From CAZGUH01 sp964529005 (GTDB lineage: Bacteria > Actinomycetota > Acidimicrobiia > Acidimicrobiales > Ilumatobacteraceae), in the NCBI GenBank assembly GCA_964529005.1, contig CAZGUH010000049.1, forward strand, positions 1-26,345: a DNA stretch of 26,345 bases, written 5' to 3'. Positions within the stretch are counted from its first letter, which is position 1. Every line of letters begins with the position of its first letter. Made by a program: the position numbers and the translations under genes. A model generated the notes under the pieces. That model was not told the DNA's origin, did not search any database, and was given only the letters and a program-made list of their open reading frames with translations. This document shows, piece after piece, positions 15,514-23,095 of this stretch.

Positions 15514-17292
15514 ATGAGGAGCATCAGCGACCTGGGCTCGAACGCCGTCGTCAGCGGGGCGACGGTGGACGCGTTCGCGGCACGCGAGCGGGCTCGACAG
15601 CGGCGGCTGTGGCGGGTCGTCGTGGTGCTCGGCGCCCCACTGGCGTTCTTCTGGTGGCGTGAGCTCTCCGGCAACCCACTGCGCCCGGGAGTGCCCGGAT
15701 GGATGAGCGACGCCCCCGAGCTGTGGATCTCCGTCGGGCTGCTGCTGATGCTGGCGGCGATGATCCTGCTGCCGTTCATCGGCGCGGGACGCTCGCCGCA
15801 CGTGCTGCTGCGCCCGACCGATTCCCGGGTGCGCCTCGCCGACGTGGTCGGCGCCGAGGCCACCAAGCGCGAGGCGATCGAAACCCTCAACCTGTTCCTC
15901 GTCCATCAGACGTTCGCCGAGCAGATGGGCGGCTCGCCGCGTCGGGGCGTGCTGTTCGAAGGCCCACCCGGCACCGGCAAGACGTACCTCGCGAAGGCGA
16001 TGGCAGCCGAGGCGGGCGTGCCGTTCCTGTTCGTCTCGGCCAGCGCGTTCCAGTCGATGTACTACGGCCAGACGAACCGCAAGATCCGCACGTACTTCAA
16101 GGCGCTGCGCAAGGCGGCGCGCGCCGAGGGCGGCGCGATCGGGTTCATCGAGGAGTTCGACGCGATCGGCGGGGCACGCAGCGGGATGAACACCGGCTCG
16201 ATGCGCGAGGGCATCGTCGGCGTCGTCAACGAGCTGCTCGTGCAGATGCAGAGCTTCGATATGCCGATGGGATGGGAGCGCCTGCGCGGCCGCGTCGTCG
16301 ACGCTGCCAACCGGCTGCTGCCTCCCTCGGCGGCGCTGCCACGCCCCGCGCCGCGCCTCGCCAACATCCTCATCGTCGCGGCGACCAACCGCGCGGCCGA
16401 CCTCGATCCCGCGCTGCTGCGTCCCGGACGCTTCGACCGTGTGATCCACTTCGATCTGCCGCCGCGCGACGACCGGCGGGCGATCGCCGCCTACTACCTC
16501 GGCCGCAAGGCGCACCGCCCGGACGTCACCGCCGACGCCGTGGCCGACATGAGCGCCGGCTACACGCCCGTTCGCATCGAGCGCCTCCTCGACGAAGCGC
16601 TGGTCATCGCGGTGCGCGACGGCCGAACGGCAATGTGCCTGTCGGATGTCCTGCGGGCGCAGCTGGTCACCGATGTCGGCGTCGCGCAGGACGTCGGTTA
16701 CGCGTCGGACGAGCGGCGCCGCATCGCCCTGCACGAAGCGGGCCACGCCCTGGCCGCCACGCTGGTGGGCCGCGACGTGCGCGTCGCGTCGATCCTGCGG
16801 CGCGCCGACTCGCTCGGCCTGGTGGCGCACGGCGACGCCGACGAACATCATCTGCGAACACCGCACGAGCTGCGCTGCCTGGTCGACGTGGCGCTCGCCG
16901 GGCGCGCCGCCGAGATCCAGGAGTGCGGCGACGCCTCGAGCGGGATCGCCGCCGACCTCACCGCCGCGACGCAGATCGCGGCGCAGATGATCGGCGCCCT
17001 CGGGTACGGTGAGGAGTTGCTCAGCCTCGAGGCCGCAGCGATCCCCACGGCGGCCAACCTGGTCGCCAAGGTGCTGTCCGACGAGCGCTCGCGCCGAGCG
17101 GCCGACGCGATCCTGCACGATGCCGCGGCGCGCGCCGCCGGCATGATGCGTGAGGAGCGCGATGCCCTGCTGGCGATCGCCGACGCGCTGCTCCGGCACG
17201 ATGAGCTGTCCGGGCCGGACGTGCGCCAGCTCGTCGACGCCAGCCGCGCCCGGCCGAGCGGGCTTCCCTTCGGCGCTTCCGTCCTGCGCTGA
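15514..17292 (+). CDS. FtsH-like AAA+ membrane metalloprotease (M41), divergent
   Basis: The architecture follows FtsH: two membrane helices (about residues 32-48 and 70-90), a AAA+ ATPase, then an M41 peptidase. Walker A is GPPGTGKT (150-157). The second-region-of-homology strand ILIVAATNR and the arginine finger in LRPGRFDR are present. The zinc site HEAGH (H407, E408, H411) and a third ligand D481 in SSGIAADL are intact, so peptidase activity is plausible. Odd points: Walker B reads FIEEFDA with glutamate E213 where FtsH has aspartate; the pore loop is MYYG instead of MFVG; and about 25-30 extra residues lie between the MQSFDMP and ILIVAATNR segments. With 592 residues it is short. Start ATG 15514 has AGGGG 6 bases upstream. 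It is probably a second, specialised FtsH and not the housekeeping enzyme. Confidence 0.87.
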   Translation: MRSISDLGSNAVVSGATVDAFAARERARQRRLWRVVVVLGAPLAFFWWRELSGNPLRPGVPGWMSDAPELWISVGLLLMLAAMILLPFIGAGRSPHVLLRPTDSRVRLADVVGAEATKREAIETLNLFLVHQTFAEQMGGSPRRGVLFEGPPGTGKTYLAKAMAAEAGVPFLFVSASAFQSMYYGQTNRKIRTYFKALRKAARAEGGAIGFIEEFDAIGGARSGMNTGSMREGIVGVVNELLVQMQSFDMPMGWERLRGRVVDAANRLLPPSAALPRPAPRLANILIVAATNRAADLDPALLRPGRFDRVIHFDLPPRDDRRAIAAYYLGRKAHRPDVTADAVADMSAGYTPVRIERLLDEALVIAVRDGRTAMCLSDVLRAQLVTDVGVAQDVGYASDERRRIALHEAGHALAATLVGRDVRVASILRRADSLGLVAHGDADEHHLRTPHELRCLVDVALAGRAAEIQECGDASSGIAADLTAATQIAAQMIGALGYGEELLSLEAAAIPTAANLVAKVLSDERSRRAADAILHDAAARAAGMMREERDALLAIADALLRHDELSGPDVRQLVDASRARPSGLPFGASVLR

Positions 17293-17352
17293 CGCGGCCC
17301 GGCGCCTGCCGCGCTCACCGAGCGGATCCGTGCCGCGCGTCGAGCGGCGGCA

Positions 17353-18156
17353 ATGATGGACCGAGTGACTGCGACCCGCTCCCTCCGCCACCGGATCATC
17401 GGTGGATCCGCCGGCCGAACGATCTTCTCGGTGTGGTCGTGGCTGGTCTTCGGGGTGTGCGTCATCGTGTGGCTGCCCCTCGTGGCGCTCGTCCGGCTCG
17501 TCACCGCCCCGTTCGACCCCGGTCGCTATTGGGCCGGCTACATGTTCCGCAAGCTGACGGTCGTGCACCAGGTGCTCAATCCTCTGTGGCGGTTCCGGGT
17601 GCGCGGCGAGCGCATCACCGACCCCCGCCGCCCGTACATCGTCGTCGCCAACCACGAGTCGTTCGTCGACATCTTGTTGATCAGCCACCTGCCGTTCGAG
17701 ATGAAGTGGCTGAGCAAGTCGGAGTTCTTCAAGCTGCCGCTCGCCGGTTGGATGATGCGGCTCGCCGGTGACATCCCGCTCGTGCGCGGTGAACGCGACT
17801 CGACGGTCGACGCGATGGAGCAATGCCGCGACCGCTTGCGCAAGAAGGTCAGCGTGATGATCTTCCCCGAGGGCACGCGCAGCCCCGATGGCGCTCTCGG
17901 ACGCTTCAAGAGCGGCGCCTTCCGCCTTGCCATCGAGACCGGCACGCCGATCCTCCCGCTCGCCGTGCACGGCACGCGCACCGCCCTGCGCAAGCACGAC
18001 TGGCGCTTCGGCGTGAGCGACGCCGAGGTGCGCGTCCTGGAGCCGATCCCCACCGAGGGCATGACCACCCGCGACGCGTTCAGACTCCGCGACCACGCGC
18101 GTTCGGCGATCGCCGCCGCGCTCGAGGAGATGCGCGGCTCAGCTGCGACCGTGTGA
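17353..18156 (+). CDS. plsC: 1-Acyl-sn-glycerol-3-phosphate acyltransferase (PlsC family)
   Basis: It is predicted to acylate lysophosphatidic acid to phosphatidic acid at the inner membrane face. One long hydrophobic stretch (about residues 23-50) precedes the acyltransferase domain. The catalytic box NHESFVD (residues 100-106, HX4D) and the substrate box FPEGTRS (171-177) are complete, followed by a GTPILPLAVHGTR segment, all typical of PlsC. The length of 267 residues is normal. ATG 17353 is followed at once by another ATG (17356), and a GTG at 17365 is in frame; no strong ribosome binding site discriminates among them. It follows the FtsH-like gene by 60 bases on the same strand and may share its transcript. 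Its 3' end overlaps the convergent 293-codon gene by 18 bases. Confidence 0.9.
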   Translation: MMDRVTATRSLRHRIIGGSAGRTIFSVWSWLVFGVCVIVWLPLVALVRLVTAPFDPGRYWAGYMFRKLTVVHQVLNPLWRFRVRGERITDPRRPYIVVANHESFVDILLISHLPFEMKWLSKSEFFKLPLAGWMMRLAGDIPLVRGERDSTVDAMEQCRDRLRKKVSVMIFPEGTRSPDGALGRFKSGAFRLAIETGTPILPLAVHGTRTALRKHDWRFGVSDAEVRVLEPIPTEGMTTRDAFRLRDHARSAIAAALEEMRGSAATV

Positions 18157-19020
18157 CAACGCGTCGCCGGTGTCGCGATCACCCGCCGTGACCGGTGTAT
18201 CCGACACGCTGGCTGGATCGACGCCGCCGGACATCAGCTGCCGGCCGAGCCAGATGGGAACGATCTGGCCCGATGCGAACACCAGAGCCAGCACGACGAG
18301 CATGACCCGGGCCGCCGTCACGCTCGCGCCCAGATCGTCGCGGGAACGTCGGGCGAGCGCCTCCGCGTCGGCCGCGGTGGCGGCGTAGCGGTCGAGGATC
18401 GCGCCGACGTCGACGAGCTGCTCGTCGAGCGTGGTCAGGTTGGCGCGCATCGACGTGAGAGCGGCGGAGATGTCCTCCGACGACCCCGAGAGCTCCTCCA
18501 GCCGCGCCGACAGGGCGCGCAGTTGCTCGGGCAGCGGGCCGATCGCGTCGGCGACGTCACCGATCGCCGCATCGAATGGAACGGCGGGGTCGTAGTCCGG
18601 GCCGAACGGCGCCGCCGACAGGGCGCGCAGCGTGGCGTCGATCGAGGCCGCGGTGCTCTCGATCGCGGGCATCAGCTGGCCGATCGCCTCCAGCGTGTCG
18701 GGCAGCGCGCCGCCCGAGAGCACCCCCACGTCGCCGACCACGCTCGCGGAGTCGTCGATCGAGGTCTGGAGTGTGTCGATCGTCGCTGTCACGGTGACGA
18801 CGCTCGATCGGAGCGTGTCGAGGATCGACCGGGTGACGGCGACCGAGTCGTTGGCCGCGGTGAGCGCGTCCGCCGTGAGGACGAGCGTGTCGTCGACGCT
18901 GTCGTCCACCTGCCCGACGACGCGCTGGCCGACCACCACGCCGGCGATGCTGGCGACGATCCCCGCGCAGCCGATGGCGATCATCGCGACCCCGAGCGTT
19001 CGGCGGTCGGCGCGCATCAC
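18139..19020 (-). CDS. Two-helix membrane protein with long coiled-coil-like segment, ABC operon partner
   Basis: I do not recognise the family. The 293-residue protein has a hydrophobic helix near each end (about residues 11-32 and 236-262). About 200 mostly helical, Ala/Ser/Thr/Leu-rich residues lie between them, with spaced hydrophobic positions such as LRALSARLEELSGSSEDISAAL. This is reminiscent of an extracytoplasmic coiled coil anchored at both ends. The start is GTG 19020 (GTGA overlap with the permease stop) or ATG 19017; either way it is translationally coupled to the ABC permease. It is therefore probably an accessory subunit or cargo-related protein of that exporter. A few repeats of STAA/SIDA-type helical sequence are visible. 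The tail is hydrophilic. Confidence 0.8.
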   Translation of the reverse strand: MMRADRRTLGVAMIAIGCAGIVASIAGVVVGQRVVGQVDDSVDDTLVLTADALTAANDSVAVTRSILDTLRSSVVTVTATIDTLQTSIDDSASVVGDVGVLSGGALPDTLEAIGQLMPAIESTAASIDATLRALSAAPFGPDYDPAVPFDAAIGDVADAIGPLPEQLRALSARLEELSGSSEDISAALTSMRANLTTLDEQLVDVGAILDRYAATAADAEALARRSRDDLGASVTAARVMLVVLALVFASGQIVPIWLGRQLMSGGVDPASVSDTPVTAGDRDTGDALSHGRS

Positions 19021-20264
19021 GCGCTCGACGTGCGCATCCGCCGGCCAGCGCCGACGAGCCCGACGACGAACATCACCGCGCCATACCCCAACAGGCCTGC
19101 GACGAGACGGCCGTCGGGCGCCGCGCCGCGCAGCATCACGTCGCGCAGCATCTCCATGCCGTAGGTCGCCGGCACCGCCCAGCCGACGACGCGTGCGATG
19201 CCCTCGAGCTGATCGAGGTTGAGGAAGAAGCCGCTGAAGAACAGCGAGGCGAGCAGCGTGATCATCGTGTACTGCACGGCCATCGCATCGCTCGCCGACA
19301 CCAGCGAGATCAGGAAGCCGAGCCCGATCGAGGCGAACAACGTCAGCACCATCACGACGGCCACGTCGCCGTAGCTGCCGGCGAGCGGCACGTCGAGCAA
19401 GGTGACCACCAGCACGGTGAGCGCGGCGCCGATCGCTGATCCGATCAGCAGATATGCCGCGTACTTTCCGATCAACGTCTCCGACGGTCCGACGGGAGCG
19501 ACGCGGAAGACGTCGTTGATCCCCAACTGCCGTTCCCGCACGAACGTCAAGGCGCCGAACGCCACACCGAACTGCTGGAGCATCAGCACCACCGCCGCTG
19601 GCGCATACCAGTCGGTGACGTGGCGCACGTCGTCGACGGCGATCTGCACCGCGCTCTGGAAGGGCCGCACCAGCACGGCGGGATCGACCGCGGTGAGATC
19701 GGCCGGCTGGGACGCATCTCCCCCGAGGAGCTGCCGCAGGGCGGGGTTGTCGACGGCAGCGCTCGCCGCATCCTGCCCTTCGCCCAGGATGCTGGAGACG
19801 ACCTCGGCGTTGATCTGATCGACCGACAAGCGCGAGGCGAACACGATCGCCGTCCTCTCGATGGGATCGAGGCGCGTGTGCGTCACTGTGATCGGCGCTC
19901 GTTCGCTGCGCAGGACGCTCGCCAGGGGATCGTCCGGGAACGTCACGACGAGGTCGACGTCACCGTCCGCGAGCATGCGGCTGGCGGCGTTGGCGTCCGT
20001 GGTCGTGCCGGTGTACTCGATGAACTCGCTGACCTCCGCGGCGTACGTCTCGACGTGATCGAGGAACGGGCTGCCCGGCGAGGCGACGAAGATCGTGCGC
20101 ATCAGCTTCGGCTCGTCGCGGTACCCGAGCGCGAACGCGCCCATGATGAGGAACGGCCCGATCACCATCGTCAACAGCAGCCGCGGCTGGCGGACGACGT
20201 CGACGACCTCCTTGCGCATGAACGTCGCGACCTGCATCGGCCGCCGCATCAGCGAGGACGTCAC
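19017..20264 (-). CDS. ABC-2 type transporter permease
   Basis: This is the membrane subunit of an exporter. The fold is the ABC-2 type: a first helix (RLLLTMVIGPFLIMGAFALGY, about residues 28-48), a large external domain of roughly 170 residues, and then five hydrophobic helices in the C-terminal half, including VLMLQQFGVAFGALTFVRERQ, a typical ABC-2 segment with the conserved ER-LG. The terminal part ends in a basic tail. The GTG start at 20264 overlaps the stop of the ATPase gene by 4 bases (GTGA), and its own stop overlaps the next gene, giving one tightly coupled operon. The length of 415 residues is normal. The substrate is unknown; relatives export drugs, lipids or polysaccharide-linked molecules. 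Confidence 0.9.
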   Translation of the reverse strand: MTSSLMRRPMQVATFMRKEVVDVVRQPRLLLTMVIGPFLIMGAFALGYRDEPKLMRTIFVASPGSPFLDHVETYAAEVSEFIEYTGTTTDANAASRMLADGDVDLVVTFPDDPLASVLRSERAPITVTHTRLDPIERTAIVFASRLSVDQINAEVVSSILGEGQDAASAAVDNPALRQLLGGDASQPADLTAVDPAVLVRPFQSAVQIAVDDVRHVTDWYAPAAVVLMLQQFGVAFGALTFVRERQLGINDVFRVAPVGPSETLIGKYAAYLLIGSAIGAALTVLVVTLLDVPLAGSYGDVAVVMVLTLFASIGLGFLISLVSASDAMAVQYTMITLLASLFFSGFFLNLDQLEGIARVVGWAVPATYGMEMLRDVMLRGAAPDGRLVAGLLGYGAVMFVVGLVGAGRRMRTSSA

Positions 20265-21256
20265 GCCGCCGCATCCTTCGCGGTTGCCACGTAAGCCTGG
20301 ACGATCTCGACGAACACCTCGTCGAGATCGGGTGCGTACGTCTCGGTCTCGGCGACGATGCCGAGCTCACCGAGGCGCCGCTCCACCAGCTCGGAGCGCG
20401 CCCCGTCGTCGAGCACGACGAGCAGGCCGTCGTCCGCGAAGCGGACCGAGCGCACGGCGTCGAGGGCGCGCAGGCGGTCGAGCTCGCTGCCCGCCAGCCA
20501 CCCGCGGTCGAGCCGCACGAGCACGGGGTCGCCGCCGAACGCGAGCCGCGTCAACGCGCCGGGCGGCTCCAGCGCCACCAAGCGCCCTTCGGCCATCACC
20601 GCGACCAGGTCGCACGACGCCGCCTCCCCGACGTACTGCGTCGAGACGACGACCGTCTTGCCGCTGTCGCGCAAGTCGCGGAAGTGCGTCCAGAAGCGTT
20701 CGCGCAGGATCGGGTCGACGCCGGCGGTGGGCTCGTCGAGGTAGAGCAGCTCTGGCTCGTGCACGAGCGTCGCGGCGAGCGACAGGCGGCGTTGCATGCC
20801 GCCCGAACAGTCGGCGAGCCGCTTTCGCCGGTGGTCCGCGAGGTCGACCAGATCGAGAAGGGCCGACAGCCGGCGGCGACGGCGATGCAGCGGGAGGCCG
20901 TAGACGGACGAGACGAACGAGAGGTTGCCCCACAGCGAGAGGTTGGGGAACAGGACCGGCAACTGCGGCATGTAGCCGAAGCGCATGCGCTGACGGGTGG
21001 TGAGCGAGGCCGGGTCTTCGCCGAACACCTTGATCGCTCCGGAGGTCGGTCTGCTGATCCCGGTGAGCAGCCGGATGAGGGTCGTCTTGCCGCAGCCGCT
21101 GGGGCCGATGACACCGACGATCACACCGGGGCTGACCGACAGGCTCACCCCATCCACGGCGATCTGCTCACCGAACCTCTTGCCGACGTCGACCGCCTCG
21201 ATCATCGGTTGTGCGGGCGCCGGCAAGCTCGCTGTCTGCGCCACTGTTCCTCCCAT
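20261..21256 (-). CDS. ABC transporter ATP-binding protein (DrrA/CcmA-type)
   Basis: It energises the ABC-2 permease encoded just downstream. Walker A is GPSGCGKT (residues 51-58); the Q-loop lies in GYMPQLPVLFPNLSLWGNL; the ABC signature is CSGGMQRRLSLA; Walker B with D-loop is LLYLDEPTAGVDP. The H-loop position reads STQYVGEA, with glutamine instead of histidine, as in the DrrA-type group. A C-terminal extension of about 90 residues follows the ATPase core, also common in DrrA-like proteins. The annotated ATG is 21256. A GTG at codon 5 sits after GGAGGA, and Met18 precedes the conserved core, so the exact start is open. It is divergent from panC, with 103 bases between. Confidence 0.92.
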   Translation of the reverse strand: MGGTVAQTASLPAPAQPMIEAVDVGKRFGEQIAVDGVSLSVSPGVIVGVIGPSGCGKTTLIRLLTGISRPTSGAIKVFGEDPASLTTRQRMRFGYMPQLPVLFPNLSLWGNLSFVSSVYGLPLHRRRRRLSALLDLVDLADHRRKRLADCSGGMQRRLSLAATLVHEPELLYLDEPTAGVDPILRERFWTHFRDLRDSGKTVVVSTQYVGEAASCDLVAVMAEGRLVALEPPGALTRLAFGGDPVLVRLDRGWLAGSELDRLRALDAVRSVRFADDGLLVVLDDGARSELVERRLGELGIVAETETYAPDLDEVFVEIVQAYVATAKDAAA

Positions 21257-21299
21257 CGTCGGCGCCGTGGTACCCCGCCACCTGCCGTTCCAGACCGCG

Positions 21300-21314
21300 G
21301 ACCGGCCGCCGGTC
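21300..21314. promoter_or_regulatory. 7-bp-arm inverted repeat between the ABC operon and panC
   Basis: GACCGGC-C-GCCGGTC is a perfect dyad with a single central base, lying midway in the 103-bp divergent region. The region shows no clear -10 boxes for either direction. It might be an operator for the ABC operon, but GC-rich dyads of this size arise easily by chance here. Confidence 0.25.
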
Positions 21315-21359
21315 TCCTCCGGCTTGCGCCGCAGCCGCCGTGAGCACTAGCAACCAGGC

Positions 21360-22208
21360 ATGAACACGGTCCGTACGGTGGCGGAGATCCGCCGCCTCGT
21401 GGCGGCACACCGGCGCGGCGGTGAACGGATCGCGCTGGTGCCGACGATGGGCGCGCTGCACAGCGGACATCTGTCGTTGATCGCCCACGCCCGCGAGCAC
21501 GCGGATCTGGTCGTGTTGTCGATCTTCGTGAACCCCACCCAGTTCAACGATCCTGCGGACCTCGCCGCTTACCCCCGCGACGAGGCTCGAGATCTGGCGC
21601 TCGCCGCGGACGCCGGCGCGGACCTCGTGTTCGCGCCGCCGGCGTCGGAGGTGTATCCCGACGGCTTCTGCACGACGGTGCGCATCGACGGACCGATCAC
21701 CGAGAGCCTCGAGGGAGCCGTGCGCGGACCGGCGCACTTCTGGGGTGTCGCGACCGTGGTGTCGAAGCTGTTCGGGATGACGCAGCCGGACGTGGCGGTG
21801 TTCGGTCAGAAGGACGCGCAGCAGTGTGTCGTCGTCCGCCGGCTGGTCTCCGATCTCGACCTGCCGGTCGAGATCGTCGTCTGCCCGACCGTGCGTGAGC
21901 CCGACGGCCTCGCGCTGTCGAGCCGCAACGTCCGCCTGGACGCGGAGGACCGCGTCCGCGCCCTGGCGCTGCGCGCCGGATTGTGCGCCGTCGAGACCGC
22001 TGTCGCCGACGGCGAGCGCTCGGTCGCCACCCTCGAGGAGCTCGGGCGATCGACGATGCAACGACACGGTGTCACCGCGGAGTACTTCAGCGGCGTCGAC
22101 CCGCACTCGCTGGCGCCCGTCGCGTCGGTCGACGGCGCGACGCTGTTCGTCACGGCAGCGCCCGTCGGACCTGTTCGACTCATCGACAACACGATCGTGA
22201 GGCCCTGA
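21360..22208 (+). CDS. panC: Pantothenate synthetase (PanC)
   Basis: It condenses pantoate and beta-alanine with ATP to pantothenate. The nucleotidyl-transferase HIGH-type motif is PTMGALHSGHLSL (residues 28-40). Then follow SIFVNPTQFNDPADLAAYPR, GPAHFWGVATVVSKLF, FGQKDAQQ and the KMSKS-equivalent LALSSRNVRL. These are the canonical PanC blocks, and the 282-residue length is normal. The ATG at 21360 has no strong ribosome binding site; a TAGCAA lies 6 bases before it. Its stop overlaps the panB start by one base (TGATG), so the two are a coupled pantothenate operon. Confidence 0.96.
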   Translation: MNTVRTVAEIRRLVAAHRRGGERIALVPTMGALHSGHLSLIAHAREHADLVVLSIFVNPTQFNDPADLAAYPRDEARDLALAADAGADLVFAPPASEVYPDGFCTTVRIDGPITESLEGAVRGPAHFWGVATVVSKLFGMTQPDVAVFGQKDAQQCVVVRRLVSDLDLPVEIVVCPTVREPDGLALSSRNVRLDAEDRVRALALRAGLCAVETAVADGERSVATLEELGRSTMQRHGVTAEYFSGVDPHSLAPVASVDGATLFVTAAPVGPVRLIDNTIVRP

Positions 22209-23095
22209 TGTCGACTCCCCCACGGCCCACTCCCGGGTCGCAGAACACACGGCCCGTCCGGCTGACCGACCTCGCTGCGTGGACCAGCGAAGGGCGGCGC
22301 ATCGTGATGGTGACGTCGTACGACTTCCCCACGGCGCAGATCGCCGACGAGGTCGGCGTCGACATCGTGCTCGTCGGCGACAGCGCAGCGAACGTCGTGC
22401 TCGGGTACCCGTCCACCGTTCCCGTCACGGTGGACGAGATGCTGGTCCTCGTGCGCGCTGCCCGCCGTGGAGTGCGGCGAGCGCTGCTGGTGGCAGACCT
22501 GCCGTTCGGCTCCTACGAGCAGTCCGACACCGAGGCGGTCGCCACGGCGGTGCGCTTCGTGAAGGAGGGAGGGGCCGACGCGGTGAAGCTCGAGCGCGGC
22601 GGCACGAGCGTGCAGCGCGCCGCGGCGATCGTCGCCGCCGGCATCCCCGTCATGGGTCATGTCGGCCTCACCCCGCAGACCGCCACGGCGCTCGGCGGCT
22701 ACCGGGCCCAGGGCCGCGCCGGCGCGAGCGCGGCCCAGATCACCCGCGACGCGTTGGCGCTGGAGGCCGCCGGCTGCTTCTCGGTCGTCGCCGAAGCCGT
22801 GCCGGCTGCGGTCGCGGCGCGCACCGCCGAGCTGCTGACGGTGCCCGTGATCGGGATCGGCGCGGGGGTCGACGTCGACGGTCAGGTGCTCGTCCTGCAC
22901 GACCTGCTCGGCATCACACCGGATCCGGCGCCCAAGTTCGTGCGACGCTACGGCGCGGTGGGCGACGCGATTCGTGACGCGGTGAGCACGTACGCGGCCG
23001 AGGTCCGTGAGGGCGCGTTCCCGGCCGTGGAGCACACCTACCCGATCGACGACGCCGAGCTCGACATCTACCGCAAGCGCATCGCCGACCTCTGA
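22208..23095 (+). CDS. panB: 3-Methyl-2-oxobutanoate hydroxymethyltransferase (PanB)
   Basis: It transfers a one-carbon unit from methylenetetrahydrofolate to 2-oxoisovalerate, forming ketopantoate for PanC. Key blocks are MVTSYDFPTAQIADE, LVGDSAANVVLGYPSTVPVT (metal ligand D58), LLVADLPFGSY, GADAVKLERGG, GHVGLTPQ and SVVAEAVP (catalytic-base region), then VIGIGAGVDVDGQVLVLHDLLG. The KLERGG block usually reads KLEGG, a minor change. The length is 295 residues from ATG 22208, which overlaps the panC stop by one base. Its last 28 bases overlap the 3' end of the convergent CHAT gene. panD and panE are not in the window. Confidence 0.95.
   Translation: MSTPPRPTPGSQNTRPVRLTDLAAWTSEGRRIVMVTSYDFPTAQIADEVGVDIVLVGDSAANVVLGYPSTVPVTVDEMLVLVRAARRGVRRALLVADLPFGSYEQSDTEAVATAVRFVKEGGADAVKLERGGTSVQRAAAIVAAGIPVMGHVGLTPQTATALGGYRAQGRAGASAAQITRDALALEAAGCFSVVAEAVPAAVAARTAELLTVPVIGIGAGVDVDGQVLVLHDLLGITPDPAPKFVRRYGAVGDAIRDAVSTYAAEVREGAFPAVEHTYPIDDAELDIYRKRIADL

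Noticed and set aside
15439..18096. 885-codon reverse frame under the FtsH-like and plsC genes
   Set aside because: It is antisense to two clear protein families, its composition is dominated by Arg, Ala, Gly, His and Asp, and no domain is recognisable. Long antisense frames are expected where third positions are G/C.
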